This document shows positions 1-8,073 of a stretch of 64,000 nt of DNA, piece after piece. Source of the stretch: Bacteroidales bacterium. GTDB taxonomy: Bacteria; Bacteroidota; Bacteroidia; Bacteroidales; Tenuifilaceae. Positions within the stretch are counted from its first letter, which is position 1; every line of letters starts with the position of its first letter. The stretch spans positions 1-64,000 of the forward strand of contig JACJXC010000007.1 of assembly GCA_020636835.1 (NCBI GenBank). Reading direction: 5' to 3'. A program made the position numbers and the translations under genes. Under the pieces are notes generated by a model. It did no database searches, had not been told where the DNA came from, and saw only the letters and a list, made by a program, of their open reading frames with translations.

Positions 1-9
1 TTAACTTTG

Positions 10-83
10 AGCCGATGGAGGGATTCGAACCCCCGACCAGCTGATTACAAATCAGCTGCTCTGGCCAACTGAGCTACATCGGC
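10..83 (-). tRNA. tRNA-Thr (anticodon TGT)
   Basis: On the minus strand the sequence folds into a full cloverleaf: acceptor stem GCCGATG/CATCGGC, D-arm with AGCTCAGTTGG, anticodon stem GCTGA/TCAGC around loop TTTGTAA (anticodon TGT, reads ACA), and a T-arm with GTTCGAATC. The 3' CCA is not encoded. It lies at the window edge downstream of hpf. In related Bacteroidota a tRNA group and tuf follow at this place, so more tRNAs probably lie beyond position 1. Confidence 0.97.
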
Positions 84-269
84 ATTGTTTCAAAGATTAA
101 AAGGATTCAATGAACGTTTACCTCTCAAAATCGGATTGCAAATGTATAACAATTTTGATTATGCGCAAAAAAAATCTGTTTTTTTTCGCAATAAATTAAA
201 TTGTTGCGGACGCATAGCTGAAAATGAAATGGTTATGATTTTGGCACAAATGGGGTATTCCACAAAGCA

Positions 270-290
270 GAGGCCCCAGTATGGGGCCTC
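270..290 (-). terminator. stem-loop between hpf and tRNA-Thr
   Basis: A perfect 8-bp stem GAGGCCCC/GGGGCCTC closes a 5-nt loop, about 20 nt past the hpf stop codon. The sequence following it on the minus strand is only weakly T-rich. It may therefore be a weak terminator, or a processing signal that separates the hpf message from the tRNA downstream. Confidence 0.45.
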
Positions 291-311
291 CGGAATATGC
301 TGACTTTAGGT

Positions 312-611
312 TTAGTTCCCTCGAACCTTATCCTTATGTTTTTGTATCTGACTTTTTAACGCATCAACACAACAATCAACCGCTTCCTCGAAAGTTTTGG
401 ACTCACGCTGAGCGAACAGATCGGAACCTGGAACCTTAATACGAATCTCGGCCACCTTGTTTTCTAACTCCTGGCTGTTCTGCAAGCGCAGGAATACTTC
501 TACATCTACAATGTTATCGAAGTAACGCTCGAGCTTGTTAACCTTTTTCTCTATGAAATCGGATAACCTCTTGTCGGCATCGAATTTAATTGACTGGATC
601 TTGATGTTCAT
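312..611 (-). CDS. hpf: Ribosome hibernation-promoting factor, short form (HPF/RaiA family)
   Basis: This 99-residue protein begins MNIKIQSIKF and has the beta-alpha-beta-beta-beta-alpha layout of HPF/RaiA. The family binds the decoding centre of the 30S subunit and silences ribosomes in stationary phase or stress. Basic residues in the last helix (KSQIQKHKDKVRGN) fit rRNA binding. It is the short form: the C-terminal dimerisation domain of long HPF (about 190 residues) is absent. It lies 21 bp after xerC on the same strand, in the rpsU-xerC-hpf order typical of Bacteroidota. Unusually for this phylum, a perfect AGGAGG Shine-Dalgarno precedes the start codon. Confidence 0.93.
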   Translation of the reverse strand: MNIKIQSIKFDADKRLSDFIEKKVNKLERYFDNIVDVEVFLRLQNSQELENKVAEIRIKVPGSDLFAQRESKTFEEAVDCCVDALKSQIQKHKDKVRGN

Positions 612-618
612 AATAAAT

Positions 619-624
619 CCTCCT
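619..624 (-). promoter_or_regulatory. Perfect AGGAGG Shine-Dalgarno before hpf
   Basis: The minus strand reads AGGAGG, then 7 nt, then the hpf ATG. Most genes in this window have AT-rich leaders without such a match, as expected in Bacteroidota, where the anti-Shine-Dalgarno is covered by ribosomal proteins. The motif fixes the hpf start codon and suggests special translational control. Confidence 0.7.
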
Positions 625-632
625 TTTAAATT

Positions 633-1511
633 TTAAGCTCGTGGATGAGCTTGGTTATAACTACGTTTCAATTTTTCAAAAGTACTATGTGTATAAATTT
701 GTGTTGCTGACAGGTTTGCATGCCCCAAAAGTTCCTTGATGGCATTCAAATCCGCTCCTTGATTCAACAAGTGGGTGGCAAAAGTGTGCCTTAAAACATG
801 GGGGCTCTGCTTTTTTAAAGGCGTGATCAGCGATAAACAATGCGTTACAACCCGATACACCAGCTTGGGATAAACGGGATCCCCCTTCGCAGTGAGGAAA
901 AAGGCCTGCTGACCATCAGTATTGACAGTTTTCCTCAGGTTGCCATACCGGGCGATCAACGGCTTTAAATCGGGATGTATGGGGATTATACGTTCCTTAC
1001 TTCCTTTCCCAAGGACTCGGATGGACTCTGATTCCAGACTTATGGAGTTAACCGTAAGCCCAATCAGCTCGGACAGGCGCATACCAGTCATATAGAATAG
1101 TGAAACGATGAGCAAATTACGTTGGCCTTCGAAGGAATCGTCAAAGAGTAGGTCTGACTGTAGTTTCCTCATGTCCGACTCGGGGACGAACTCCGGAAGC
1201 CGTTTGCCCACCTTAGGCGCAACCACCTTAGCCGTAGGATTAACCGTTATGCACCCTTCGCGCATAAGATATTTAAAGAATAGTCGCAACGATGATAACT
1301 TACGATTGGCCGATCGCGGAGTGATACCACTCTCCATCATAGACGACAACCAAGCCCTAATGTGCCGGTGCGTGATGGTAGAATACTGTGCCGATAGAGA
1401 GTTGAGCCCACAGAATAGCATAAACTGCCTAACATCATCTCCGTAAGAACGAAGGGTGTAGGCAGAGTAACCGCGCTCAATCTCAAGATATTTTAAAAAG
1501 GCTGTTAGCAT
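633..1511 (-). CDS. xerC: Tyrosine recombinase, XerC/XerD family
   Basis: Site-specific recombinase that resolves chromosome dimers at dif. The N-terminal SAM-like DNA-binding domain covers roughly residues 1-85 and the catalytic domain the rest. The catalytic set is visible: Arg in TGMRLSEL, Lys in LGKGSKER, His and Arg in HVLRHTFATHLL, His in LLGHANLSATQIYTH with the nucleophilic Tyr. The frame extends 14 codons upstream, but the ATG at 1511 (MLTAFLKYLEIERGYS) starts the conserved domain and gives 292 residues, normal for the family. It sits between rpsU and hpf, a conserved placement. Whether it is XerC or XerD by function cannot be decided here. Confidence 0.92.
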   Translation of the reverse strand: MLTAFLKYLEIERGYSAYTLRSYGDDVRQFMLFCGLNSLSAQYSTITHRHIRAWLSSMMESGITPRSANRKLSSLRLFFKYLMREGCITVNPTAKVVAPKVGKRLPEFVPESDMRKLQSDLLFDDSFEGQRNLLIVSLFYMTGMRLSELIGLTVNSISLESESIRVLGKGSKERIIPIHPDLKPLIARYGNLRKTVNTDGQQAFFLTAKGDPVYPKLVYRVVTHCLSLITPLKKQSPHVLRHTFATHLLNQGADLNAIKELLGHANLSATQIYTHSTFEKLKRSYNQAHPRA

Positions 1512-1544
1512 ATTCTTTGAATGCAATATAATTGTTTTGCCTCG

Positions 1545-1579
1545 GAAAAACAAAAAAAATCAGGCAAAAAAGCCTGATT
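1545..1579 (-). terminator. Intrinsic terminator of rpsU
   Basis: An 8-bp stem AATCAGGC/GCCTGATT has a 6-nt loop and is followed on the minus strand by a long T-rich run (TTTTTTTT G TTTTT). It lies 24 nt after the rpsU stop. With the promoter upstream it makes rpsU a self-contained unit, partly insulated from xerC. Confidence 0.85.
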
Positions 1580-1602
1580 AGAACACCCAAAGAATGTTAA
1601 AT

Positions 1603-1794
1603 TTACTCCTCTACTCGTTGTAGATTTTCAATGTAAATGGCTTTCTTAATTTCTTCCCTACGTTCAATTGACTGCTTAGTATAAGACTGACGTGCACGTA
1701 GTTCTTTCATTATTCCGGTTTTCTCAAATTTGCGTTTGAATTTTTTGAGAGCCCGTTCAATATTTTCGCCTTCTTTAATTGGTACTATAATCAT
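1603..1794 (-). CDS. rpsU: 30S ribosomal protein bS21
   Basis: A 63-residue basic protein with the bS21 signature (start MIIVPIKEGENIERALKKFKRK, then RARQSYTKQSIERREEIKKAIY). It is a small-subunit component near the 16S 3' end. In Bacteroidota it helps cover the anti-Shine-Dalgarno; a tyrosine at residue 54, reported as important for this in Flavobacterium, is present here (KKAIYIEN). It has its own promoter and terminator. Unlike rpsU in many relatives, there is no Shine-Dalgarno before the start; instead the leader contains CTCCT. Confidence 0.97.
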   Translation of the reverse strand: MIIVPIKEGENIERALKKFKRKFEKTGIMKELRARQSYTKQSIERREEIKKAIYIENLQRVEE

Positions 1795-1816
1795 GTTTGT
1801 AAATTTTTAGGAGTTG

Positions 1817-1847
1817 CAAAGGTACACTTTATTACAATTTATTCAAA
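1817..1847 (-). promoter_or_regulatory. Promoter of rpsU (TTTG-N19-TACCTTTG)
   Basis: The minus strand shows TTTG, 19 nt, then TACCTTTG. This is an exact match to the Bacteroidota housekeeping promoter (-33 TTTG, -7 TAnnTTTG). Transcription should start about 15-20 nt before the rpsU start codon. Confidence 0.85.
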
Positions 1848-1911
1848 ATATTTTGATTTTTTTTTCTAAAAAACCATGGATCCGAATAAAAAATGGGCAA
1901 CTGTTCAGCAA

Positions 1912-2832
1912 CTACTTAACCGTTAGGTAAGGCTTCAACTTGTAGAACCGATCCTGGGGCAGCAGCTTATTTTGCAACAGTTCATCCTCGCAAACAATAG
2001 TGCCCCGCTTGCTTCGGTAATACACTATGGCCTTGGCCTGGTAATCCGTTATGTAAGGATGATTCTTTAGGTGCTCGTAGGTTGCCATATTAATATTCAC
2101 ACTACGAATTGTAGTACTATCAACCCAAACATTGTGCTCAATAGCGGCAATTAGCTCGGGGGTGATTCCGTAAACCTCGGATAGCTGCGCGGTGCTATAA
2201 AAGCCCCCCAACATATTGCGGTAAGCAATAATCCGGCGGGCAAAACCGGGCCCAATACCCTTGAGTTTTGTAAGCGCAACCGAATCGGCAGAGTTTAGAT
2301 CAACCTTAACTTGAACTGGTGCAGTAACACTGGTAGAATTGCCATTTACAGGCAGATTCTGAGGGATTCGCACCCAGGAGCGCAAACGCTGAAAGGTTGC
2401 CGAGTCGATTACATGAATTTTGGATAAATCGTCAGGAGTTCGAAACCGCCCCCCCTTACTCCTATAGTTAACCACAACCTGAGCTTGCTTGGGCGACAAA
2501 CCCAAATCGATTAGGCTATCGAGTGTTACGGTGTTCGGGTTGAAGTAAAACTCCTGCACAGTCCTCGCCGCTGTAAGCTCCTCAACTGCGGCGGAATGAT
2601 TAGAAAGCGTAGGCTCCGATCCGGAGTGTTTAAGCGAGTTAAAGAAACTATCGATTTTCTCAACAGTGGCGGTGTTTACCTCGGACGTTCTGGTAAAAAG
2701 TCCCCTGAGCAATGTGGTGGAAACTATAAGCAGCAAAAGAAGTACGCCCAGAACAATGGTTCCATTCCGCTCGCTCCGCGAGTAGGTTGCAAACTGTTTA
2801 AGAGCTGCCGTTATTCTATTTTTAAACTTCAC
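1912..2832 (-). CDS. Helix-hairpin-helix (ComEA-like) membrane-anchored protein
   Basis: A 306-residue protein with one hydrophobic segment near residues 27-45 (NGTIVLGVLLLLLIVSTTLL). After it come three consecutive helix-hairpin-helix units: one with LGLSPKQAQVVVNYRSKGGRF, one with VDLNSADSVALTKLKGIGPGFARRI, and one with VNINMATYEHLKNHPYITDYQA. The middle unit is the ComEA type, which binds DNA without sequence specificity. The layout suggests an inner-membrane protein with its HhH region in the periplasm, perhaps for DNA uptake, but the function in Bacteroidota is not established. The start codon is GTG. It lies 48 bp after the symporter gene on the same strand. Confidence 0.8.
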   Translation of the reverse strand: MKFKNRITAALKQFATYSRSERNGTIVLGVLLLLLIVSTTLLRGLFTRTSEVNTATVEKIDSFFNSLKHSGSEPTLSNHSAAVEELTAARTVQEFYFNPNTVTLDSLIDLGLSPKQAQVVVNYRSKGGRFRTPDDLSKIHVIDSATFQRLRSWVRIPQNLPVNGNSTSVTAPVQVKVDLNSADSVALTKLKGIGPGFARRIIAYRNMLGGFYSTAQLSEVYGITPELIAAIEHNVWVDSTTIRSVNINMATYEHLKNHPYITDYQAKAIVYYRSKRGTIVCEDELLQNKLLPQDRFYKLKPYLTVK

Positions 2833-2880
2833 ACCGCGATAATTGGTTGCATCACTACTATTTATGTGAAATTACGAAAA

Positions 2881-4242
2881 TCACCCCAAACTTCCATAAA
2901 AAATGGAATAAATAAAGATTGCCGCAATTGCCACAGGGGCAATAAACCGGACAATGAACCTAAAGTAAGGAAAGAATGGCACATTAAGCGTGCCTCCGTT
3001 CGACACCTCGTCGCGAACATCGCGCTTGGTCATGTACCACCCCACAAAAATCACAATCAAAAGCCCACCAAGCGGCAACAGCACATTTGAAGCAACAAAA
3101 TCGAGCAGATCGAATATCGACTTTTTAAAAATTAAAACTGAACTCAACGGCCCAAACGATAGAGAGGCAAAAACTCCGAGAATTGATGCGAAAATAATTG
3201 TTATTATAATAGATTTTTTTCGGGTAATCTTAAATTCCTCGGAAAAATAAGCAACAACAACCTCGAGAAGCGAAACGGTAGAGGTTAAAGCCGCAACGGC
3301 TAGCAACGCAAAAAAGATAAAGCCGAAAATACTACCCAACGGCATCTGTCTAAATATTTCGGGAAGCGTGATGAAAACTAAACTAGGGCCAGCCGAAGGC
3401 TCGATATGGAAGGCAAAAACGGCAGGAAATATCACAACTCCGGATAAAACTGCAATAACTGTATCGGCTATAGAAACATTAATTGCAGTAATCCCAAGGT
3501 TTTCGGTTTTCTTAAAATACGACGAATAGGTTATTAGCGCTCCCATGCCCAAACTTAACGAGAAAAATGCCTGTCCCATGGCAAATAACACGGTTTTAGC
3601 AGTAATCTTGGAAAAATCGGGAGTAAAGAGGAACTTCAATCCCTCGACAGAATTTGGTAAGGTTATGGCTCTAACACAAAGTATTAACAGGAATATAACG
3701 AGTAAAGGCATCAGTATTTTATTGTATTTTTCAATACCATTCTTAACGCCTCCCACCACAATAAGAGCAGTTAAAGCCATAAAAACCAACTGCCAAAGAA
3801 TAGGACGAACCGGATGGGTAATGAAATTATTGAAGGCATTGCTCAGAGGCTCCCCCGAATGGAAACTGCCATCCACCGAATGCACTATGTACTCTAGCGT
3901 CCACCCAGCAACAGCACTATAGAAGGAAAGTATTACAAAAGCGGCCACAACGCCCATTATCCCAGCGAAATACCATGGAGTATTGGGGGCTAACGATTTG
4001 AATGACCCGAAAACATTACGCTGACCACGCCGCCCAATGGAAAATTCCGAGAGCATAACCGAAACCCCCAGCAGGAGTACGCAGGCCAAATAGATGAGCA
4101 GGAATGCCCCTCCCCCATTTTGACCGGTTACATAGGGGAACTTCCATACATTTCCAAGGCCAACAGCAGAGCCAGCCGCAGCGGCAAGAATTCCGAACTT
4201 ACTGCCAAAGTTGTCGCGATTTGCATTTCCGGGTAATGACAT
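2881..4242 (-). CDS. Sodium-dependent neurotransmitter:sodium symporter family transporter (SLC6/NSS)
   Basis: A 453-residue polytopic membrane protein. The N-terminal signature GSAVGLGNVWKFPYVTGQNGGGAFLLIYL is the first transmembrane helix of NSS transporters, with the unwound region that binds Na+ and substrate. About 11-12 hydrophobic helices follow, as in bacterial members such as MhsT/LeuT. The family imports amino acids or related solutes with Na+; the substrate cannot be read from the sequence. The sodium gradient could come from the Nqr complex encoded at 23.5-29.4 kb. Confidence 0.9.
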   Translation of the reverse strand: MSLPGNANRDNFGSKFGILAAAAGSAVGLGNVWKFPYVTGQNGGGAFLLIYLACVLLLGVSVMLSEFSIGRRGQRNVFGSFKSLAPNTPWYFAGIMGVVAAFVILSFYSAVAGWTLEYIVHSVDGSFHSGEPLSNAFNNFITHPVRPILWQLVFMALTALIVVGGVKNGIEKYNKILMPLLVIFLLILCVRAITLPNSVEGLKFLFTPDFSKITAKTVLFAMGQAFFSLSLGMGALITYSSYFKKTENLGITAINVSIADTVIAVLSGVVIFPAVFAFHIEPSAGPSLVFITLPEIFRQMPLGSIFGFIFFALLAVAALTSTVSLLEVVVAYFSEEFKITRKKSIIITIIFASILGVFASLSFGPLSSVLIFKKSIFDLLDFVASNVLLPLGGLLIVIFVGWYMTKRDVRDEVSNGGTLNVPFFPYFRFIVRFIAPVAIAAIFIYSIFYGSLG

Positions 4243-4310
4243 AAAACTCGAATTTAGGTTATGATTTTTAGGTGTCCCAAATTGCTAAAATTTGTTATGA
4301 TTACCAAAAA

Positions 4311-4359
4311 ATAGATAAAAAAGAACCCACGTATCGATTTATCAATCAAATACGTGGGT
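4311..4359 (-). terminator. Intrinsic terminator of the aldolase gene
   Basis: A 10-bp stem ACCCACGTAT/ATACGTGGGT with a 15-nt loop is followed on the minus strand by TCTTTTTTATC. It lies about 20 nt after the aldolase stop codon and separates it from the symporter gene. Confidence 0.85.
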
Positions 4360-4378
4360 GTAGAGGCAAAAAGGAAAT

Positions 4379-5437
4379 TTATGCAATATCTATTTGGGGC
4401 TCGAGGTAAACATCCTGAATTGCATTCAGAATTTTAACCCCATCGGCCATCGATTTCTGGAATGCTTTTCGGCCACTGATCAGCCCCATGCCACCAGCCC
4501 TTTTGTTAACCACTGCGGTCAATACGGCCTCTGCCAAATCGCTAGCACCGCTCGATGCCCCCCCAGAGTTTATTAATCCTGCACGACCATTATAACAATT
4601 AATAACCTGATAACGGGTTAAGTCGATTGGATGCTCCGATGAAAGTTGAGAGTAAACCTTATCGTGTGTTTTACCAAAACTAACGGCCTTGAAACCGCCA
4701 TTGGTTTCGGGAAGTTTCTGTTTAATAATATCGGCCTGAAGCGTTACCCCCAAATGATTAGCCTGTCCGGTTAAATCGGCAGCCACATGGTAGTCGACGC
4801 CATCCTTCTTAAACGCATTGTTCCGCAGGTAACACCAAAGAACAGTTGCCATACCCAATTCGTGAGCCCGCTCAAAAGCCTGAGCCACCTCTATAATTTG
4901 ACGGGAGCTCTCCTCGGAACCGAAGTAAATTGTAGCCCCCACAGCAGCAGCACCTAGATTCCACGCCTCCTCAACCGAGCCAAACATTATTTGGTCGAAC
5001 TTATTGGGATAGGTGAGCAACTCGTTGTGATTAACCTTAACAACAAAAGGAATCCGGTGCGCATATTTGCGCGACACGCTTGCCAGCACGCCCAATGTGG
5101 ATGCAACCGCATTGGCTCCACCCTCAATGGCCAGCTTTACAATATTTTCGGGGTCGAAATAAATAGGGTTTGGAGCAAATGACGCTCCGGCGCTATGCTC
5201 AATCCCTTGATCGACAGGCAGGATTGACAGGTAGCCAGTTCCAGCCAAACGCCCATGATCGTACATCGACTGCAGGTTGCGAAGTACCTGTGGCGATCGG
5301 TTTGAGAAACCGTGAACCCGTTCGATAAAATCGGAGCCAGGCAAATGCAAGTGCTCCTTTAACACAGTTGAACATTTGTGATTGAGCAGAAAACCGGACT
5401 TTTCGCCCAGCAGTTCAACTATTCCATCAATATTCAT
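4379..5437 (-). CDS. fbaB: Class I fructose-bisphosphate aldolase (FbaB/DhnA type)
   Basis: This 352-residue enzyme matches the length and layout of E. coli FbaB. It splits fructose 1,6-bisphosphate to dihydroxyacetone phosphate and glyceraldehyde 3-phosphate through a Schiff base on lysine, in glycolysis and gluconeogenesis. Visible family blocks are LSILPVDQGIEHSAG, FVVKVNHNELLTYP, VINCYNGRAGLINSGG and the phosphate-binding GGMGLISGRKAF near the end. It has its own promoter and terminator, so it is probably a single-gene unit. Confidence 0.95.
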   Translation of the reverse strand: MNIDGIVELLGEKSGFLLNHKCSTVLKEHLHLPGSDFIERVHGFSNRSPQVLRNLQSMYDHGRLAGTGYLSILPVDQGIEHSAGASFAPNPIYFDPENIVKLAIEGGANAVASTLGVLASVSRKYAHRIPFVVKVNHNELLTYPNKFDQIMFGSVEEAWNLGAAAVGATIYFGSEESSRQIIEVAQAFERAHELGMATVLWCYLRNNAFKKDGVDYHVAADLTGQANHLGVTLQADIIKQKLPETNGGFKAVSFGKTHDKVYSQLSSEHPIDLTRYQVINCYNGRAGLINSGGASSGASDLAEAVLTAVVNKRAGGMGLISGRKAFQKSMADGVKILNAIQDVYLEPQIDIA

Positions 5438-5460
5438 AGTGGTAAAATTTTATGTTTACA

Positions 5461-5492
5461 CAAACCTACAATAAATATTGAGAAAAGTCAAA
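5461..5492 (-). promoter_or_regulatory. Promoter of fbaB (TTTG-N20-TAGGTTTG)
   Basis: On the minus strand TTTG is followed after 20 nt by TAGGTTTG, both elements matching the Bacteroidota promoter. The predicted leader is about 18 nt. Confidence 0.75.
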
Positions 5493-5496
5493 CTAA

Positions 5497-7875
5497 TTAA
5501 AATGGATAACCGATCCCAAAGTTGAAATTAAAATCGCTCCACATAAATTTTTGTTGAAACGGAACCCATGGGCGGAACTCGATATCGGGATTAATGGCTG
5601 GATCGTAAACCTTGTAACCAAAATCGGTTCGCAAAGTGAAGAACCCAAGGTTCATCCTCAACCCCAAACCGCTTCCCAGGGCTATCTGTTTATAAAACTT
5701 GTCGAACTCAAAAACAGTTCCCTCGCCAATCTCAATTCCCGGAAGCGACCAAATATTACCCGCATCGAAGAACAGAGCTCCCTCCAACTGCCAAAATAGT
5801 TTAAAGCGGTACTCCACATTGGCCTCGAGTTTTATATCGGCAGTTCGATTGGGGTAGGTTTCGCCCACCTTATAGTACGATCCAGGTCCGAGCGCTCGAG
5901 CCTGCCAAGCTCTAATTCCATTCGCACCTCCCGAAAAATACCGTTTCTCAAAAGGCAATGCCTTAGAGTTCCCGTAAGGATAGCCAATCCCCGCAAAAAA
6001 GCGGTAGGCAAACGTATTGTTCTTGTCAACAACCTGATGGTAGGTAATATTGACATCGGAGCGGGCAAATTGCGAAAAACTGGTATTGAAAAACTGGTAC
6101 GACCCTTCCTCGGTTTTAGCCCTTCCTGTTGCGGAACAAGCCATCGACAGCAGATTACCGGATAGTTCGAAATTATACCGCAAATAGGTGTAACTCCTCA
6201 GTTTCTGCGTATTCTGATTGTTAAAAACAATGCTATAGCTCGACACGGTAACAATCTGATTTGTGTAACTATACTCCAGGAATGTATTCGCAATTTCGGC
6301 TTTAAACGCATCGCTAATAATGGGAATTGTAATAGCATTAATCTCAACCGGATTAAAGCTCTGGGTGATATGCCTCGAACTTTTCCAGGTGTAGCCATAC
6401 GTAAGGCTAGCAATAGTGCGGGTATAATCGGGGCGACGCTGAAAACTGTATGATGCCACAATCTGAGTTTTAACCGCGTTGCGGATAAAAAAATCGCTGG
6501 AAGAGAATGGCCCTAAAAACTTAGGGATACTCAACCCCAACGAACCTCCCAACTCCAGTGTATTGTTAAGATTAATTTTTTGCTGAGCCGATTCCACAAG
6601 CCCCCTAAACTTAATATCGAAAACCTCGGCACCTCTAAAAAGATTTTTATGCTGATAGCCCAAATTCCCCTCCGCTCCTAGCGATCCGGTGGTGTTTGTT
6701 CCAACAAGCTCTACCTGATAGCTTTGAAGCGTGTGCTTGGAGAGCTGAATATGACAATCGAGATAGCCGAACAACTCAGCCGGAAAGCTATCCTGCTCGC
6801 CAAGGAATGGGTCGAATTGTACAGGTTTAGGCTCCTCGTTATTCTCGACAAAGCTAATATTAACGAACTTATAGAGTTTTAAAAGGTTGAGATTATTCTG
6901 CGAACGCTGAACAATCTCGTTCGAAAACATCACACCAGGGCGTACAAAGTTGGCATTGTATATCACGTTGAGTTTAATACCGGGATCATCGGGGAATATA
7001 TACTGAATTCCATTCAGCGAAACGGTGTCCAACTCCAGCTTCTTGGCAATAAAGGAAATCGGGTCATAATCGGGGTAAATAAATACCCGTTTAATTAGGT
7101 ACTGCTTAAAGCCCATCACTTCGGTTTTACCCTCGCGGTTTAAGCGCTTGGGATTTCGAATCATCATCAAAACATCAACACGGTGATTGCCCACACTCGA
7201 ATCGGCCGAAAAGGTAACAAAGTCCTTACTAAAATTGTAATAGCCATTGTTTTTGAGGTAGTTTTCAATTCGATCCCTCTCCTTCTGAAGCAAATCGGTA
7301 TCAAACAAATGATCGGGAACTATAAGGCTATTGACCGAATCGGCCTTTACCAGGCGTTGAATAACCGTATCGTCGATACTATACGATAGTCTCCGTATGG
7401 CATAGGGAGTATTCGGTGTGATGGTATAAAAAACATCAGCCTTCCGGCCATGATAGTAAATTGAGTCGGAAATTATAGCATTGTAGTAGCCTTTGCTCTT
7501 CAGGTAGTCCAACACGTTCCGCGCCCCTTCGTCAACCAGATTTGTATCCAGCACCGAGGGTTCCTCGCCAATGGTTTTAAGCCAATTGTTAAAGCGACCA
7601 AACTTGTAGGGATTGGCCAAGTTATAAACCCTTAGATGAAAGCGAAACCCAAGAATCTCCTTGTTGGGGTGTTGCTTGAGATAGGTATTCAGATCGCCAG
7701 AATTAATATTTTTGGTATCAATTTCGATTTTGGATTTATTGAGCAAATACTTGCCCTCGGGCACATTCCGGGTAGTACTGCACGATGCCAAAAACATTAC
7801 ACCCACCACAAGAGCAGGAGTAACAATACGTAAACAGCCACTATCCTTTATGCGGAATAAAATCCGGAAAATCAT
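5497..7875 (-). CDS. tamL: TamL, BamA/TamA-family outer membrane lipoprotein
   Basis: Outer membrane beta-barrel assembly factor of the Omp85 superfamily. The N-terminus has a lipobox (VMFLASCS, acylated Cys), which distinguishes TamL of Bacteroidota from TamA. POTRA-like domains fill roughly residues 35-400, and the 16-strand barrel the C-terminal half, ending in phenylalanine (FNFNFGIGYPF). The barrel carries a RAWQARALGPGSY block like the lid-loop motif of the family. The frame runs upstream to an ATG at 7932, but starting at 7875 leaves a more reasonable signal peptide. No tamB lies in the window. Confidence 0.85.
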   Translation of the reverse strand: MIFRILFRIKDSGCLRIVTPALVVGVMFLASCSTTRNVPEGKYLLNKSKIEIDTKNINSGDLNTYLKQHPNKEILGFRFHLRVYNLANPYKFGRFNNWLKTIGEEPSVLDTNLVDEGARNVLDYLKSKGYYNAIISDSIYYHGRKADVFYTITPNTPYAIRRLSYSIDDTVIQRLVKADSVNSLIVPDHLFDTDLLQKERDRIENYLKNNGYYNFSKDFVTFSADSSVGNHRVDVLMMIRNPKRLNREGKTEVMGFKQYLIKRVFIYPDYDPISFIAKKLELDTVSLNGIQYIFPDDPGIKLNVIYNANFVRPGVMFSNEIVQRSQNNLNLLKLYKFVNISFVENNEEPKPVQFDPFLGEQDSFPAELFGYLDCHIQLSKHTLQSYQVELVGTNTTGSLGAEGNLGYQHKNLFRGAEVFDIKFRGLVESAQQKINLNNTLELGGSLGLSIPKFLGPFSSSDFFIRNAVKTQIVASYSFQRRPDYTRTIASLTYGYTWKSSRHITQSFNPVEINAITIPIISDAFKAEIANTFLEYSYTNQIVTVSSYSIVFNNQNTQKLRSYTYLRYNFELSGNLLSMACSATGRAKTEEGSYQFFNTSFSQFARSDVNITYHQVVDKNNTFAYRFFAGIGYPYGNSKALPFEKRYFSGGANGIRAWQARALGPGSYYKVGETYPNRTADIKLEANVEYRFKLFWQLEGALFFDAGNIWSLPGIEIGEGTVFEFDKFYKQIALGSGLGLRMNLGFFTLRTDFGYKVYDPAINPDIEFRPWVPFQQKFMWSDFNFNFGIGYPF

Positions 7876-8073
7876 ACCAAATGCTACCCTATTTAAGCGA
7901 TGTAAGATAAAAAAACCTTTTGGAACAACCATTGAAGCTGTTCACATTTTACCACAATGATTTACGAATAGACAAAATAATACGGTAAAAACAAGGTATT
8001 CCCAACTAAACAACAGTAATCATATAAAAAATCGTGCCAAAACTAAATTGAGTTCAGAGATTATTTTTCCAAA

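Noticed and set aside
85..303. 72-codon plus-strand frame behind tRNA-Thr
   Set aside because: It begins in the tRNA flank, spans the hairpin at 270-290 and lies opposite the transcription direction of the locus; no homology is recognised.
633..1511. XerC-like recombinase as sign of a mobile element or integrated phage
   Set aside because: The rpsU-xerC-hpf-tRNA order is conserved housekeeping in Bacteroidota; no attachment repeat or other mobile genes are present.
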